DNA of 64,000 bases from Nocardiopsis ganjiahuensis DSM 45031 (GTDB taxonomy: Bacteria; Actinomycetota; Actinomycetes; Streptosporangiales; Streptosporangiaceae), in contig NZ_ANBA01000003.1 in NCBI RefSeq assembly GCF_000341085.1, forward strand, positions 152,479-216,478. The letters are read 5' to 3'. The translations under genes and the position numbers were made by a program. The stretch's first letter is position 1; every line of letters starts with the position of its first letter. Below the pieces are notes generated by a model. That model worked only from the letters and a program-made list of their open reading frames with translations. It was not told where the DNA came from and made no database searches. Of this stretch, positions 23,497 to 32,068 are shown piece after piece.

Positions 23497-25650
23497 ATGG
23501 CCGTCTACACCCCCGACCGTTCCGACCGCGACCGCACCCCGGTCCGCGAGGTCCTCGACCGCGCCAGGGCCGAGGGCCGGGACGCGCTCACCGCACCCGA
23601 GAGCCGTGTCCTCGCCGAGGCCTACGGCATCCCCGTCCCCGGTGAGGCGCTGGCTTCCAGCGCCGGGGAGGCCGCCTCCCTCGCCGCCGAGGTCGGCCTT
23701 CCCGTGGCCGCCAAGATCGTCTCCCCCGACATCCTGCACAAGACCGACGCGGGCGGCGTCGAGATCGGCCTGAACAGCGCCGAGGAGGTCTCCGCGGCCT
23801 ACGAGCGCATCGTCGCCAACGCCCGGGCGTACGACTCCGACGCCCGGATCGACGGCGTGCAGATCCAGCAGATGGTCCCGGGCGGGCTGGAGGTGCTGGT
23901 CGGCGCCACCACCGACCCCACGTTCGGCAAGGTCGTGGTGTTCGGCCTGGGCGGCATCCTGGTGGAGGTGCTCAAGGACGTCTCCTTCCGCTTGGCCCCG
24001 GTCACCCGTGAGGAGGCTCTCGCCCAGGTCGACGACATCCGGGCCGCGGAGGTCCTGAACGGGGTGCGCGGCGCCGAGGGCGTCGACAAGGGCGCCCTGG
24101 CCGACCTGCTGGTCCGCCTGTCCGAACTGGTCTCGGACTTCCCCGAGATCGCCGAGGCCGACCTCAACCCGGTGTTCGCCACCGCGTCCGGGGCGATCGC
24201 CGCCGACCTGCGGTTCGTGCTGGACTTCGAGCCGGCCGAGGGACCGCGCAAGTTCTCCCGGGACGAGATCCTGGCGTCCATGGAGCGCATCTTCAAGCCG
24301 CGCTCCATCGCCGTGATCGGCGCCTCCAACGAGGAGGGCAAGATCGGCAACTCCGTCATCCGCAACATCGTGGACGGCGGTTACCAGGGCGGGATCCACC
24401 CGATCAACCCCAAGTCGGCCGAGGTCAACGGCCTCACCTCCTACAAGTCCATCACCGACGTGCCCGGCGACGTGGACGTGGCGGTCTTCGCCATCCCGGC
24501 CAAGTTCGTGGCGGGGGCGCTGGAGGAGGCCGGGCGCAAGGGCGTGGCCGGCGCGATCCTCATCCCCTCCGGCTTCGCCGAGACCGGCGAGCAGGAGCTC
24601 CAGGACGAGGTGCTCGCCGTCGCCCGACGGCACGGGGTCCGCATCCTGGGCCCCAACATCTACGGGTACTACTACACACCCCAGAAGCTGTCGGCGACCT
24701 TCTGCACGCCCTACGACGTGGCCGGCGGTACCGCCCTGACCTCGCAGTCCGGCGGGATCGGGATGGCCATCCTGGGCTACAGCCGCAGCACCCGCACGGG
24801 TGTGTCGGCGATCGTGGGCGTGGGCAACAAGGCCGACATCGACGAGGACGACCTGCTCACCTTCTTCGGCCAGGACGAGAACACCAACGCCGTCGCCATG
24901 CACCTGGAGGACCTCAAGGACGGCCGCGCGTTCGTGGCCGCCGCCCGCGAGGTCGTCCCGAAGAAGCCCGTGGTGGTGCTCAAGGCCGGGCGGACCTCCG
25001 CCGGGGCCCGCGCCGCCGGGTCGCACACCGGTGCGCTGGCCGGTGACGACAAGGTCTACGACGACATCCTGCGCCAGGCGGGCGTGGTCCGGGCACCCGG
25101 CCTGACCGAACTGCTGGAGTACGGCCGGGCCCTGCCGGTCATGCCCGCGCCGAGCGGCGAGAACATCGTCATCATCACCGGTGCGGGCGGCTCGGGCGTG
25201 CTGCTCTCGGACGCCGTGGTGGACAACGGGATGTCGCTGTTCGAGATCCCGCCCGACCTCGACAAGGCCTTCCGCGCCTTCATCCCGCCGTTCGGAGCGG
25301 CCGGGAACCCGGTGGACATCACCGGAGGCGAGCCGCCCTCCACCTACGAGAAGACCATCAGGCTGGGGTTGGAGGACCCCCGGGTGCACGCCCTGGTCCT
25401 CGGCTACTGGCACACCATCGTCACCCCGCCGCTGGTCTTCGCGGACGTCGTGATCGACGTGGTGAGCAAGGCGCGGGCCGCGGGTATCGACAAGCCGGTC
25501 GTGGCCTCCCTCTCGGGTGACACCGAGGTCGAGGCGGCGAGCCAGAAGCTCTTCGAGCACGGCATCGTCGCCTACCCCTACACGACCGAGATGCCGGTGA
25601 AGGTCCTGGGCGCGAAGTATCGCTGGGCCCGGGCCGCCGGACTACTCTGA
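23497..25650 (+). CDS. NDP-forming acyl-CoA synthetase (acetate-CoA ligase family), fused subunits
   Basis: A 717-residue fusion beginning 4 bases after frc. Residues about 20-245 are an ATP-grasp beta domain (LPVAAKIVSPDILHKTDAGGV, VFGLGGILVEVLKDVSFRLA, EADLNPV). Residues about 265-400 are the CoA-binding Rossmann domain (SIAVIGASNEEGKIGNSV), then succinyl-CoA-ligase-like domains with the phospho-His loop GSHTGALAGDD. The order beta then alpha is the reverse of many ADP-forming acetyl-CoA synthetases. It makes an acyl-CoA from a carboxylate with NTP, or the reverse with NTP gain. In this context oxalate, formate or acetate are candidate acids, possibly priming the Frc cycle; the sequence does not decide. 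Tight spacing indicates one transcript with TPP enzyme and frc. Confidence 0.88.
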   Translation: MAVYTPDRSDRDRTPVREVLDRARAEGRDALTAPESRVLAEAYGIPVPGEALASSAGEAASLAAEVGLPVAAKIVSPDILHKTDAGGVEIGLNSAEEVSAAYERIVANARAYDSDARIDGVQIQQMVPGGLEVLVGATTDPTFGKVVVFGLGGILVEVLKDVSFRLAPVTREEALAQVDDIRAAEVLNGVRGAEGVDKGALADLLVRLSELVSDFPEIAEADLNPVFATASGAIAADLRFVLDFEPAEGPRKFSRDEILASMERIFKPRSIAVIGASNEEGKIGNSVIRNIVDGGYQGGIHPINPKSAEVNGLTSYKSITDVPGDVDVAVFAIPAKFVAGALEEAGRKGVAGAILIPSGFAETGEQELQDEVLAVARRHGVRILGPNIYGYYYTPQKLSATFCTPYDVAGGTALTSQSGGIGMAILGYSRSTRTGVSAIVGVGNKADIDEDDLLTFFGQDENTNAVAMHLEDLKDGRAFVAAAREVVPKKPVVVLKAGRTSAGARAAGSHTGALAGDDKVYDDILRQAGVVRAPGLTELLEYGRALPVMPAPSGENIVIITGAGGSGVLLSDAVVDNGMSLFEIPPDLDKAFRAFIPPFGAAGNPVDITGGEPPSTYEKTIRLGLEDPRVHALVLGYWHTIVTPPLVFADVVIDVVSKARAAGIDKPVVASLSGDTEVEAASQKLFEHGIVAYPYTTEMPVKVLGAKYRWARAAGLL

Positions 25651-25958
25651 CCGGGTGCCCGGCCGGTGCCACGGGCCCCGGCCGGGCCACCGCAGCACAC
25701 GGATCGCACTGACCCCGCCGATCCCCGGACAGCACCGACCGCACGACAGCACGACAGCACGAGAGCGCAGTACCACCGCCCGGCAGCCCTGGAGCCGCCG
25801 CCGCAAGGCAGCCGGGCCCCGGCCACCGCCACGACAGCCACGTCCAGCCACGGTGACCCCAGCCACGACCGCCCAGGAACAAGGAGGTACGGCACCACCC
25901 GGGGGCGACATGCGAACAACCGACTCGCATCCGCTCGTCACACACATGGAGTTCCACC
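25651..25958. other. Intergenic region with no recognised gene
   Basis: About 308 bases between the acyl-CoA synthetase and the Nramp-like gene. Short CAGCACGA direct repeats occur near 25743-25775 and an AAGGAGGT without a properly spaced start lies at 25881-25888. No GntR palindrome is visible, so the last gene may not share the island's regulation. Confidence 0.5.
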
Positions 25959-27506
25959 ATGGATTCCTCGCGCCCCGACCCCGGAAACAACCCGTCCGAC
26001 CCCCCGGCGCCCTCCGGGACACAGCCACCCCCCGTCCCGTCCCCGCGACCGGCCCACCCCTCCGAGTCCGGACCCGCCGCCACCGGTGACACCGGCCCCG
26101 CCCAGGAGTCGCCGAGCAGCTCCGAAACCACCCCCGCCGCGACAGCCGCCGGAGGCGGTACCAAGACCATCCGTCTCGAAGCGCCGGGAACGGGCGTGCG
26201 CGACACCTGGCGGGCCATGGGCCCCGGGATCGCCGCGGCCATGACCGGCATCGGTGCCAGCCACATCATGCACGGCCCCACGGCGGGCGCGCAGTACGGT
26301 TACGCGCTGCTGTGGGTCATCCCCTTCGCCTATCTGCTCAAGTACTGCGCGTTCGAGTTCGCCCACCGGTACACGCTGGTACGCGGCGAGAGCATCATGG
26401 AGGCCTACGAGCGCACCGGCCGCGGGCGCGGCAACTGGCCGCTGTGGTACCTCGGTTTCCAGTCGCTCGCGAACACCTTCGGTATCGCGGGGCGCGCCCT
26501 GGGCTGTGCGGCCATGCTGTGGGCCGCCTTCCCCTTCCTGCCCCTGCAGGCCTGGGCCGTCCTGGTCCTGGTCTCCAGCGTCGCCGTCCTGTGGGCGGGC
26601 AAGTACCAGGCGCTGGAACTGGCTGTGAAGCTCGCCATCATCGTGTTCGCCGTGTGCGTGATGCTGGCCTTCCTCCTGCAGAGCCCACCGCCCGGGGAGT
26701 ACCTCACCCGGCTGGTGCCCACCCTTCCCCCGATCGGCGCGCTCCTGCTCTTCGGGGCCATGTGGGGCTACTTCCCCACGACCGTCGAGGTCGCGCCCAT
26801 GCAGTCCAACTGGGCCGTGGACAAGAAGAGCGGCATGGTCCGCGTCCGCCAGCTGCGCGCACAGGGGTACACGGTCGACCTCGCCCCGAACTACCTGCGC
26901 AACCACATCAAGCTGTTCAAGCGCGACATGAACATCTCCTACGTGATCTCGATGATCACCGGGATGGCGTTCCTGATCGTCGGCGCCGTGGTGCTCAACC
27001 CGATCGGCCTCGTCCCCGCATCCAGCGAGATGGGGGCGACGATCGCCAGTATCTACACCGACACCTTCGGCACGTGGATCTTCCCCGTCATCATCGGCGG
27101 CGGTGTCGCGGCGCTGTGGTCCACCGTCTTCACGTACTTCGACGGCCAGGGTCGGATCTTCGAGGAGGTCTGCGTCCGGCTCCGCCGCGCGTGGGACACC
27201 GAGCGCATCCGCAAGCTCATCTACCGCGGGTTCCACGTGATGTGGCTGATCGCGGGAAGCGCGGTCATCTTCGGGCTGCCCGAACCGATCCTGGTCGTGC
27301 AGATCGCGTCCTTCCTCGCCCTGCTGTTCTCGCCGATCCTGTACTGGCTGAACATCAAGGCGATCAAGGACAACTTCACCGCTGAGGACAAGCCCTACCT
27401 GCCTTCCAAGCTCATGTTCGCGTGGGCGTGGATCGGAGTCCTCGGCCTGGTCGTCATCAGCGCCTACATCATCTACCTGGAATTCCTCAGGCCGGCCTTC
27501 GGCTGA
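25959..27506 (+). CDS. Nramp-like membrane transporter of unknown substrate
   Basis: A 515-residue protein. Residues 1-75 are a Pro/Ser/Thr-rich disordered tail, then about eleven transmembrane helices. RAMGPGIAAAMTGIGASHIM and AGAQYGYALLWVIPFAYLL align with Nramp helices 1a-2 (GPG..., AG..FGY.LLW). Where Nramp metal carriers have the metal-binding DPGN in helix 1, this protein has GASHIMHG, and no MPH motif is seen in helix 6 (LLFGAMWGYFPTTVEVAPMQ). It is therefore an Nramp-fold carrier unlikely to bind Mn/Fe in the usual way. It lies 308 bases after the oxalate catabolic genes and ends at a strong terminator. A substrate linked to oxalate or metal-oxalate is only a guess. The start at 25959 lacks a strong Shine-Dalgarno. 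Confidence 0.75.
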   Translation: MDSSRPDPGNNPSDPPAPSGTQPPPVPSPRPAHPSESGPAATGDTGPAQESPSSSETTPAATAAGGGTKTIRLEAPGTGVRDTWRAMGPGIAAAMTGIGASHIMHGPTAGAQYGYALLWVIPFAYLLKYCAFEFAHRYTLVRGESIMEAYERTGRGRGNWPLWYLGFQSLANTFGIAGRALGCAAMLWAAFPFLPLQAWAVLVLVSSVAVLWAGKYQALELAVKLAIIVFAVCVMLAFLLQSPPPGEYLTRLVPTLPPIGALLLFGAMWGYFPTTVEVAPMQSNWAVDKKSGMVRVRQLRAQGYTVDLAPNYLRNHIKLFKRDMNISYVISMITGMAFLIVGAVVLNPIGLVPASSEMGATIASIYTDTFGTWIFPVIIGGGVAALWSTVFTYFDGQGRIFEEVCVRLRRAWDTERIRKLIYRGFHVMWLIAGSAVIFGLPEPILVVQIASFLALLFSPILYWLNIKAIKDNFTAEDKPYLPSKLMFAWAWIGVLGLVVISAYIIYLEFLRPAFG

Positions 27507-27519
27507 GCCCCGCCCCGAG

Positions 27520-27563
27520 CACCGCATGACCCCGGCGACGCGCGTCGCCGGGGTCATGCGGTG
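27520..27563 (+). terminator. Strong terminator closing the oxalate island
   Basis: A perfect 44-base palindrome: 22 bases beginning CACCGCATGACCCCGG are mirrored to 27563, giving a 22-bp stem 13 bases after the Nramp-like stop codon. No T-run follows. Confidence 0.8.
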
Positions 27564-27851
27564 TGTTCGGCGGAGGACACGGCCGGGGCCGCGGGGACCC
27601 CAACGGGCCGCACCCGCCCTTCGACCGCCCGTGGACCGCTCGTCGTTCCAGGGGACCGTTCGTCGCACGGTGGGCGACCGCTCGACGCTCCTCACCCGCG
27701 TTCGGCGCGCGCTCCGGCACGCCCCCTGCTCAAGTGGAGTGCCCCTCCTTACAGTGCCGAGTAACGCAGGTCACACGAACCGGACATATCGCAGAAACCT
27801 GCACCCGCCCGCAGCACCGTCCCCGCTCCATCCCCCGGAGGTACCGAAACC
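27564..27851 (+). promoter_or_regulatory. Upstream region of the DUF485/actP operon with a CRP-like site
   Basis: No gene is seen. GAGTAACGCAGGTCACAC at 27759-27776 reads on the minus strand as GTGTGACCTGCGTTACTC, close to the TGTGA-N6-TCACA pattern of CRP/GlxR regulators. It lies 76 bases before the first gene. Evidence is motif similarity only. Confidence 0.35.
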
Positions 27852-28256
27852 ATGGCAACCGACAGGCCGACGAAGGATCCGACACCATCGGACGGGAACG
27901 GCGGCGGTGACGAGCCCATCAGGGACGAAGCCTACGTCGCCATGCACAGCGACCCCAGGTTCATCGACCTCAAGCGGCGCCTGTACCGCTTCATCTTCCC
28001 GATGAGCATCGCCTTCATGGCCTGGTACCTGCTCTACGTGCTCATGTCCGCCTTCGGGCGCGACATCATGGGCACCGACCTCTTCGGCAACGTCAACGTG
28101 GCCCTGGTGTTCGGCATCCTCCAGTTCGTGTCCACCTTCGGGATCGCGGTCCTCTACACCAGGTACGCCAACCGGAACTTCGACCAGTCCGCTGCCGAGC
28201 TGCGCGACGAGCTCCAGAACGGCGCGAACGCCCAGAAGAAGGGGGACAGCCGATGA
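27852..28256 (+). CDS. DUF485 membrane protein (symporter partner)
   Basis: A 134-residue protein with a charged N-terminal tail, then RRLYRFIFPMSIAFMAWYLL and a second helix (VALVFGILQFVSTFGIAVLY), followed by YTRYANRNFDQSAAELRDEL. This is the usual DUF485 layout. DUF485 genes (yjcH in E. coli) sit directly before acetate symporter genes, and here the stop overlaps the actP start (ATGA). It is presumed to help assembly or function of the symporter; the mechanism is unknown. ATG 27852 has GGAGG about 10 bases upstream. Confidence 0.88.
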   Translation: MATDRPTKDPTPSDGNGGGDEPIRDEAYVAMHSDPRFIDLKRRLYRFIFPMSIAFMAWYLLYVLMSAFGRDIMGTDLFGNVNVALVFGILQFVSTFGIAVLYTRYANRNFDQSAAELRDELQNGANAQKKGDSR

Positions 28257-29947
28257 TCCTCGCACAGGAGGCTGTCAGCGAGAGCAGCCGGATGGTCACC
28301 ATCGTCCTCTTCGCGCTCATGATCGCGGCCACGCTCGGCATCACCGTCTGGGCCAGCCGCAACACCCGTTCGGCCACCGACTTCCACTCCGGCGGACGCG
28401 GTTTCTCACCGCTCCAGAACGGTCTGGCCATCGGCAGCGACTACATGTCCGCCGCGTCCTTCCTGGGCATCGCGGGCATGATCGCCCTGTTCGGCTACGA
28501 CGGCTTCCTCTACTCCATCGGCTTCCTGGTGGCCTGGCTGGTCGCCCTGCTGCTCGTCGCCGAGCTGCTGCGCAACTCCGGCCGCTACACCATGGGCGAC
28601 GTGCTCTCCTACCGGATGCAGCAGCGCCCGGTGCGGACGGCCGCCGCGGTCTCCACCGTGGTCGTGTCGATCTTCTACCTCCTCGCCCAGATGGTCGGCG
28701 CGGGCGCGCTCATCGCCCTGCTGCTCGGCATCCAGGAGGGCCAGACCTTCCTCGGCATGGACGCCCCGACCGCGAAGATCGCCGGCATCGTCGTCGTCGG
28801 TCTGCTGATGACCATCTACGTGGCGTTCGGCGGCATGAAGGGCACCACCTGGGTGCAGATCATCAAGGCCGTCATCCTGATGGCCGGCGCCGCCCTGCTC
28901 ACCCTGCTCACCCTGTCGCTGTACGGCTTCAACCTGGGCGCTCTGATGAGCGACGCCGCCAACGCCAGCCAGGCGGCGGCCGACGGCAACGCGGGCGGCT
29001 TCCTGGAGCCGGGCCTGCGCTACGGCGTCGAGGTCGCGGGCGACCCGCTCCAGACCCTGTGGAACAAGCTGGACCTGATCAGCCTCGGGCTGGCCCTGGT
29101 CCTGGGCACCGCCGGACTGCCGCACATCCTGATCCGCTTCTACACGGTTCCGGACTCCGGGAGCGCGCGCAAGTCCGTCAACTGGGGCATCGGCCTCATC
29201 GGCACCTTCTACCTGATGACCCTGGTGCTGGGCTTCGGCGCCGCGGCGCTCGTCGGCCACGAGGCCATCACCACCCAGGACGCCGCGGGCAACACGGCGG
29301 CGCCCCAGCTGGCCCAGGTGGTCGGCACGACCATCGGCGGCGACATGGCCGGTGCGGTCCTGCTGGCCCTCATCGCCTCCGCCGCCTTCGCCGCGATCCT
29401 GTCGACCGTGGCCGGCCTGGTCATCGCCTCGTCGTCCTCGCTGGCGCACGACTTCTACAACTCGGTGATCCGCAAGGGCAAGGCCACCGGCTCCGAGGAG
29501 GTCCGGGTCGCCCGGTTCTCCGCCATCGGCGTCGGCGTGGTGGCGATCATTCTCGCGATCTTCGCCCAGAGCCTCAACGTGGCCTTCCTGGTCTCGCTGG
29601 CGTTCGCCATGGCGGCCTCCGCGAACCTGCCCACCCTGCTGCTCAGCCTGTTCTGGAAGCGCTTCAACACGGCCGGCGCCCTCGCGGGTATCTACGGCGG
29701 TCTGATCAGCGCCGTCGGTCTGGTGTTCTTCTCGCCGGTGGTCTCCGGGTCCGAGACGGCACTCATGCCGAACGCCGACTTCGCCTGGTTCCCGCTGCCC
29801 AACCCGGCCCTGGTGTCGGTCCCGATCAGCCTCCTGTGCGCGGTGGTCGGAACGTACATGTCCAAGGAGCGCGACTTCGACAAGTTCGCGATGCTCCAGG
29901 TCCGCGCCCTCACCGGTGCGGGCGCCGAGAAGGCGGGCAGCCACTAG
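28253..29947 (+). CDS. actP: Cation/acetate symporter ActP (SSS family)
   Basis: A 564-residue sodium:solute symporter with about thirteen helices. SATDFHSGGRGFSPLQNGLA and GSDYMSAASFLGIAGMIALF are the ActP signature, TLGTAGLPHIL-like GTAGLPHILIRFYTVPDS is strongly conserved, and the sodium-site region AILSTVAGLVIASSSSLAHD is present. It should import acetate and related short monocarboxylates (pyruvate, propionate, glycolate) with Na+. Translationally coupled to the DUF485 gene. A hairpin terminator follows at 30056. The LytS/LytTR sensor genes begin 241 bases downstream, suggesting substrate-responsive control. Confidence 0.93.
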   Translation: MILAQEAVSESSRMVTIVLFALMIAATLGITVWASRNTRSATDFHSGGRGFSPLQNGLAIGSDYMSAASFLGIAGMIALFGYDGFLYSIGFLVAWLVALLLVAELLRNSGRYTMGDVLSYRMQQRPVRTAAAVSTVVVSIFYLLAQMVGAGALIALLLGIQEGQTFLGMDAPTAKIAGIVVVGLLMTIYVAFGGMKGTTWVQIIKAVILMAGAALLTLLTLSLYGFNLGALMSDAANASQAAADGNAGGFLEPGLRYGVEVAGDPLQTLWNKLDLISLGLALVLGTAGLPHILIRFYTVPDSGSARKSVNWGIGLIGTFYLMTLVLGFGAAALVGHEAITTQDAAGNTAAPQLAQVVGTTIGGDMAGAVLLALIASAAFAAILSTVAGLVIASSSSLAHDFYNSVIRKGKATGSEEVRVARFSAIGVGVVAIILAIFAQSLNVAFLVSLAFAMAASANLPTLLLSLFWKRFNTAGALAGIYGGLISAVGLVFFSPVVSGSETALMPNADFAWFPLPNPALVSVPISLLCAVVGTYMSKERDFDKFAMLQVRALTGAGAEKAGSH

Positions 29948-30055
29948 CCTCACCGGCTCCACCAGGAAGGGACACGGGTCACCCGTCGCAGACGGCCACT
30001 CCCACCGGGCGCACACACAGGCCCGGCGCCGCGACCGATCCGCGTCCCGCCCACA

Positions 30056-30086
30056 GGGCCCGCCACCTCCCCGGGGTGGCGGGCCC
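30056..30086 (+). terminator. Hairpin terminator after actP
   Basis: GGGCCCGCCACC (30056-30067) pairs perfectly with GGTGGCGGGCCC (30075-30086) over a 7-base loop, 109 bases after the symporter stop and before the sensor kinase promoter. Confidence 0.65.
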
Positions 30087-30188
30087 GCCCCTTGCCCGGC
30101 GCCGAACAGGGGTCGAACGGGACACGAAGAGGAAAGGCGGCACCTGCCACGTGAGCGTCGACACATTTTGCGGGGATAAGATCGGTCC

Positions 30189-31283
30189 GTGTCCTATCGG
30201 TGGCTGTCGTGGCTTTCCCCCTCCCGGCGCCCCACGTCTACGGAACGCCGGGCGAGTGTCGAGTTGATGCGCCAGGTCCACGCGCTGGGTGTCGACCTCC
30301 AGGACGGGCTGCACGGGCGCGGGGTGCACTCCGCCGCCCGCCGCCTGCGCCAGGTCCTGGCCGTGGACGGGGTGCTCCTCGCCGACCTCGACGGAACGGT
30401 CGCCTCCCACGGAAGGTGCCCGGACTCCGACGAGGTCGAAGGGCTGCTCTCCCAGGTCTTCGAGTACGGGGGCGGAGCCCGGTCCCGCCTGCCCGACGGG
30501 TCCTCGGTGTGCGCCGTCCCGCTGAACGTCGCCGACGAGCTCTCCGGTGCCCTGGTCGCTTCGGGCGACCCCGTGGAGGCGGACGTCGAGGCGGCGGCGG
30601 CCCTGGTCTCCGACTGCCTGGACCACGCGGCGCTGCGCCGGGCCCGCGCCCGGATCGCCGCCGCCGACCTGCGCACCCTGCGCGCGCAGATCTCCCCGCA
30701 CTTCGTGCACAACGCGCTCGCCGTGATCGCCGCACTGGTGCGCACCGACCCCGACCGGGCCCGCCACCTGCTGTCGGACTTCGCCGACTACCTGCGGTAC
30801 GGGTTCTCGGAGAAGGGCGACTACGCGACGGTCTCCGACGAGCTGGAGGCCACCCAGACCTATCTCGAACTCCAGCGGGCCCGTTTCCACGACCGCCTGG
30901 ACATCACCGTGCGGATGGCGCCCGAGGTGCTGCCCGTCGCCATCCCGTTCCTGGTCGTGCAGCCGATAGTGGAGAACGCCATCCGGCACGGGCTGGAACG
31001 CAAGGAGGGCACGGGGCACATCAGCGTGTCCGGGTTCGGCGAGGGCCCGCTGTGCGTGATCGAGATCGAGGACGACGGGGTGGGTATGCACCCTGAACTG
31101 GCGCGCGCCCTCCTGGCGGGCACCGGGCCGGAGTCGCGCAGTGTCGGCCTGGCCAACGTCGACCAGCGGCTGCGAGCGGTCTACGGACCGGAGTACGGTC
31201 TGGTGATCGAGACAGCGCTGGGAGAAGGGACGAAGGTGACCGTGCGCGTACCGAGGTTCGCCCCCGGGGTGGTGGTCCGGTGA
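30189..31283 (+). CDS. LytS-type sensor histidine kinase
   Basis: A 364-residue kinase without obvious transmembrane helices. Residues about 30-150 form a GAF-like sensory region (VLLADLDGTVASHGR, SVCAVPLNVADELSGALVAS). The His-kinase box is LRAQISPHFVHNALAVIAAL and the ATPase has PIVENAIRHGLE, EIEDDGVGM and GLANVDQRL, as in the LytS/YehU group. The GTG at 30189 follows an ATAAGAT -10-like element by a few bases and has no clear Shine-Dalgarno, so a leaderless mRNA is possible. Its stop overlaps the response regulator start. It is flanked by two acetate-type symporter modules, so it probably senses a small carboxylate such as pyruvate or acetate, as E. coli BtsS/YpdA do. Confidence 0.9.
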   Translation: MSYRWLSWLSPSRRPTSTERRASVELMRQVHALGVDLQDGLHGRGVHSAARRLRQVLAVDGVLLADLDGTVASHGRCPDSDEVEGLLSQVFEYGGGARSRLPDGSSVCAVPLNVADELSGALVASGDPVEADVEAAAALVSDCLDHAALRRARARIAAADLRTLRAQISPHFVHNALAVIAALVRTDPDRARHLLSDFADYLRYGFSEKGDYATVSDELEATQTYLELQRARFHDRLDITVRMAPEVLPVAIPFLVVQPIVENAIRHGLERKEGTGHISVSGFGEGPLCVIEIEDDGVGMHPELARALLAGTGPESRSVGLANVDQRLRAVYGPEYGLVIETALGEGTKVTVRVPRFAPGVVVR

Positions 31284-32068
31284 AGCCCGAGCTCCGTGTG
31301 CTGGTGGTGGAGGACGAGGCGTCCACCCGCCAGGAGATGGCCTCCCTGCTCGGCGACATGCCCGAGGTGGCGGAGGTCCTGGTCGCGGACAACGGCGCCA
31401 CGGCCGTGCGCCTGCTGGGCACCACCAGCATCGATGCCGCCTTCCTCGACATCCTCATGCCCGGGCTGGACGGCATGGACGTGGCCCGGGTCCTGAGCGT
31501 GATGTCGGACCCGCCGTCGATCGTGTTCGTGACCGCCTCCGAGGCGCACGCCGTGGAGGCCTTCGGGATCGGGGCCGTCGACTACCTGCTCAAGCCGATC
31601 CGCCCCGAGCGGCTGGCCGAGGCGGTGGGGCGGATCGCGCAGCTGCGCCGGGCCAGCGGTTCTGCGCCCCCGGCCGAGGACCTGCACGTCGTGCAGATCG
31701 ACACCGGTCGGCGCACCGTGTTCGTCAAGCGCGACGACGTGCAGTTCGTGGAGGCGCAGGGCGACTACGTGCGGCTGCACACCGCCGACGGCACGCACCT
31801 GATCCGGCTGTCGCTGTCGTACCTGGAGGAGGTGTGGGCGTCGGCCGGGTTCGTGCGGGTGCACCGGGGCTTCCTCATCGCCATCCCCTGGGTGCGGGAC
31901 CTGCGGGTGACCTCCTCGTCCGGGCTGGTCGCCGGCACGCCCGCCGGTGACGTTCCGGTGAGCCGTCGGCACGGCCGCCACCTGCGCGAACAGCTCCTGG
32001 AGGCGGCCAAGCGCGACCAGCTGGGCCGCTCGGCCCGGCCTCCGGGGACGGCCAAGGAGCAGCCGTGA
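31280..32068 (+). CDS. LytTR-family response regulator
   Basis: A 262-residue regulator coupled to the kinase by a GTGA overlap. The receiver domain (residues 5-125) has the acidic pair in VVEDEAS, phosphoacceptor Asp57 in AAFLDILMPG, Thr in FVTASEA and Lys in YLLKPIRPE. The LytTR DNA-binding domain follows (residues about 143-245: DDVQFVEAQGDYVRLHTADG, then FVRVHRGFLIAIPWV). The C-terminal 20 residues are charged. LytTR proteins bind paired direct repeats, which I could not place confidently. The adjacent downstream genes (small membrane protein and second symporter) overlap it, so it is likely transcribed with, and may control, that transporter. Confidence 0.92.
   Translation: MKPELRVLVVEDEASTRQEMASLLGDMPEVAEVLVADNGATAVRLLGTTSIDAAFLDILMPGLDGMDVARVLSVMSDPPSIVFVTASEAHAVEAFGIGAVDYLLKPIRPERLAEAVGRIAQLRRASGSAPPAEDLHVVQIDTGRRTVFVKRDDVQFVEAQGDYVRLHTADGTHLIRLSLSYLEEVWASAGFVRVHRGFLIAIPWVRDLRVTSSSGLVAGTPAGDVPVSRRHGRHLREQLLEAAKRDQLGRSARPPGTAKEQP

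Noticed and set aside
21348..25560. Long minus-strand frames opposite the TPP enzyme, frc and acyl-CoA synthetase
   Set aside because: They are GC-driven antisense frames without recognisable domains or ribosome-binding sites.
25743..25775. CAGCACGA-like short direct repeats after the acyl-CoA synthetase
   Set aside because: Only a few imperfect copies in simple-sequence context; not enough to propose a regulatory array.
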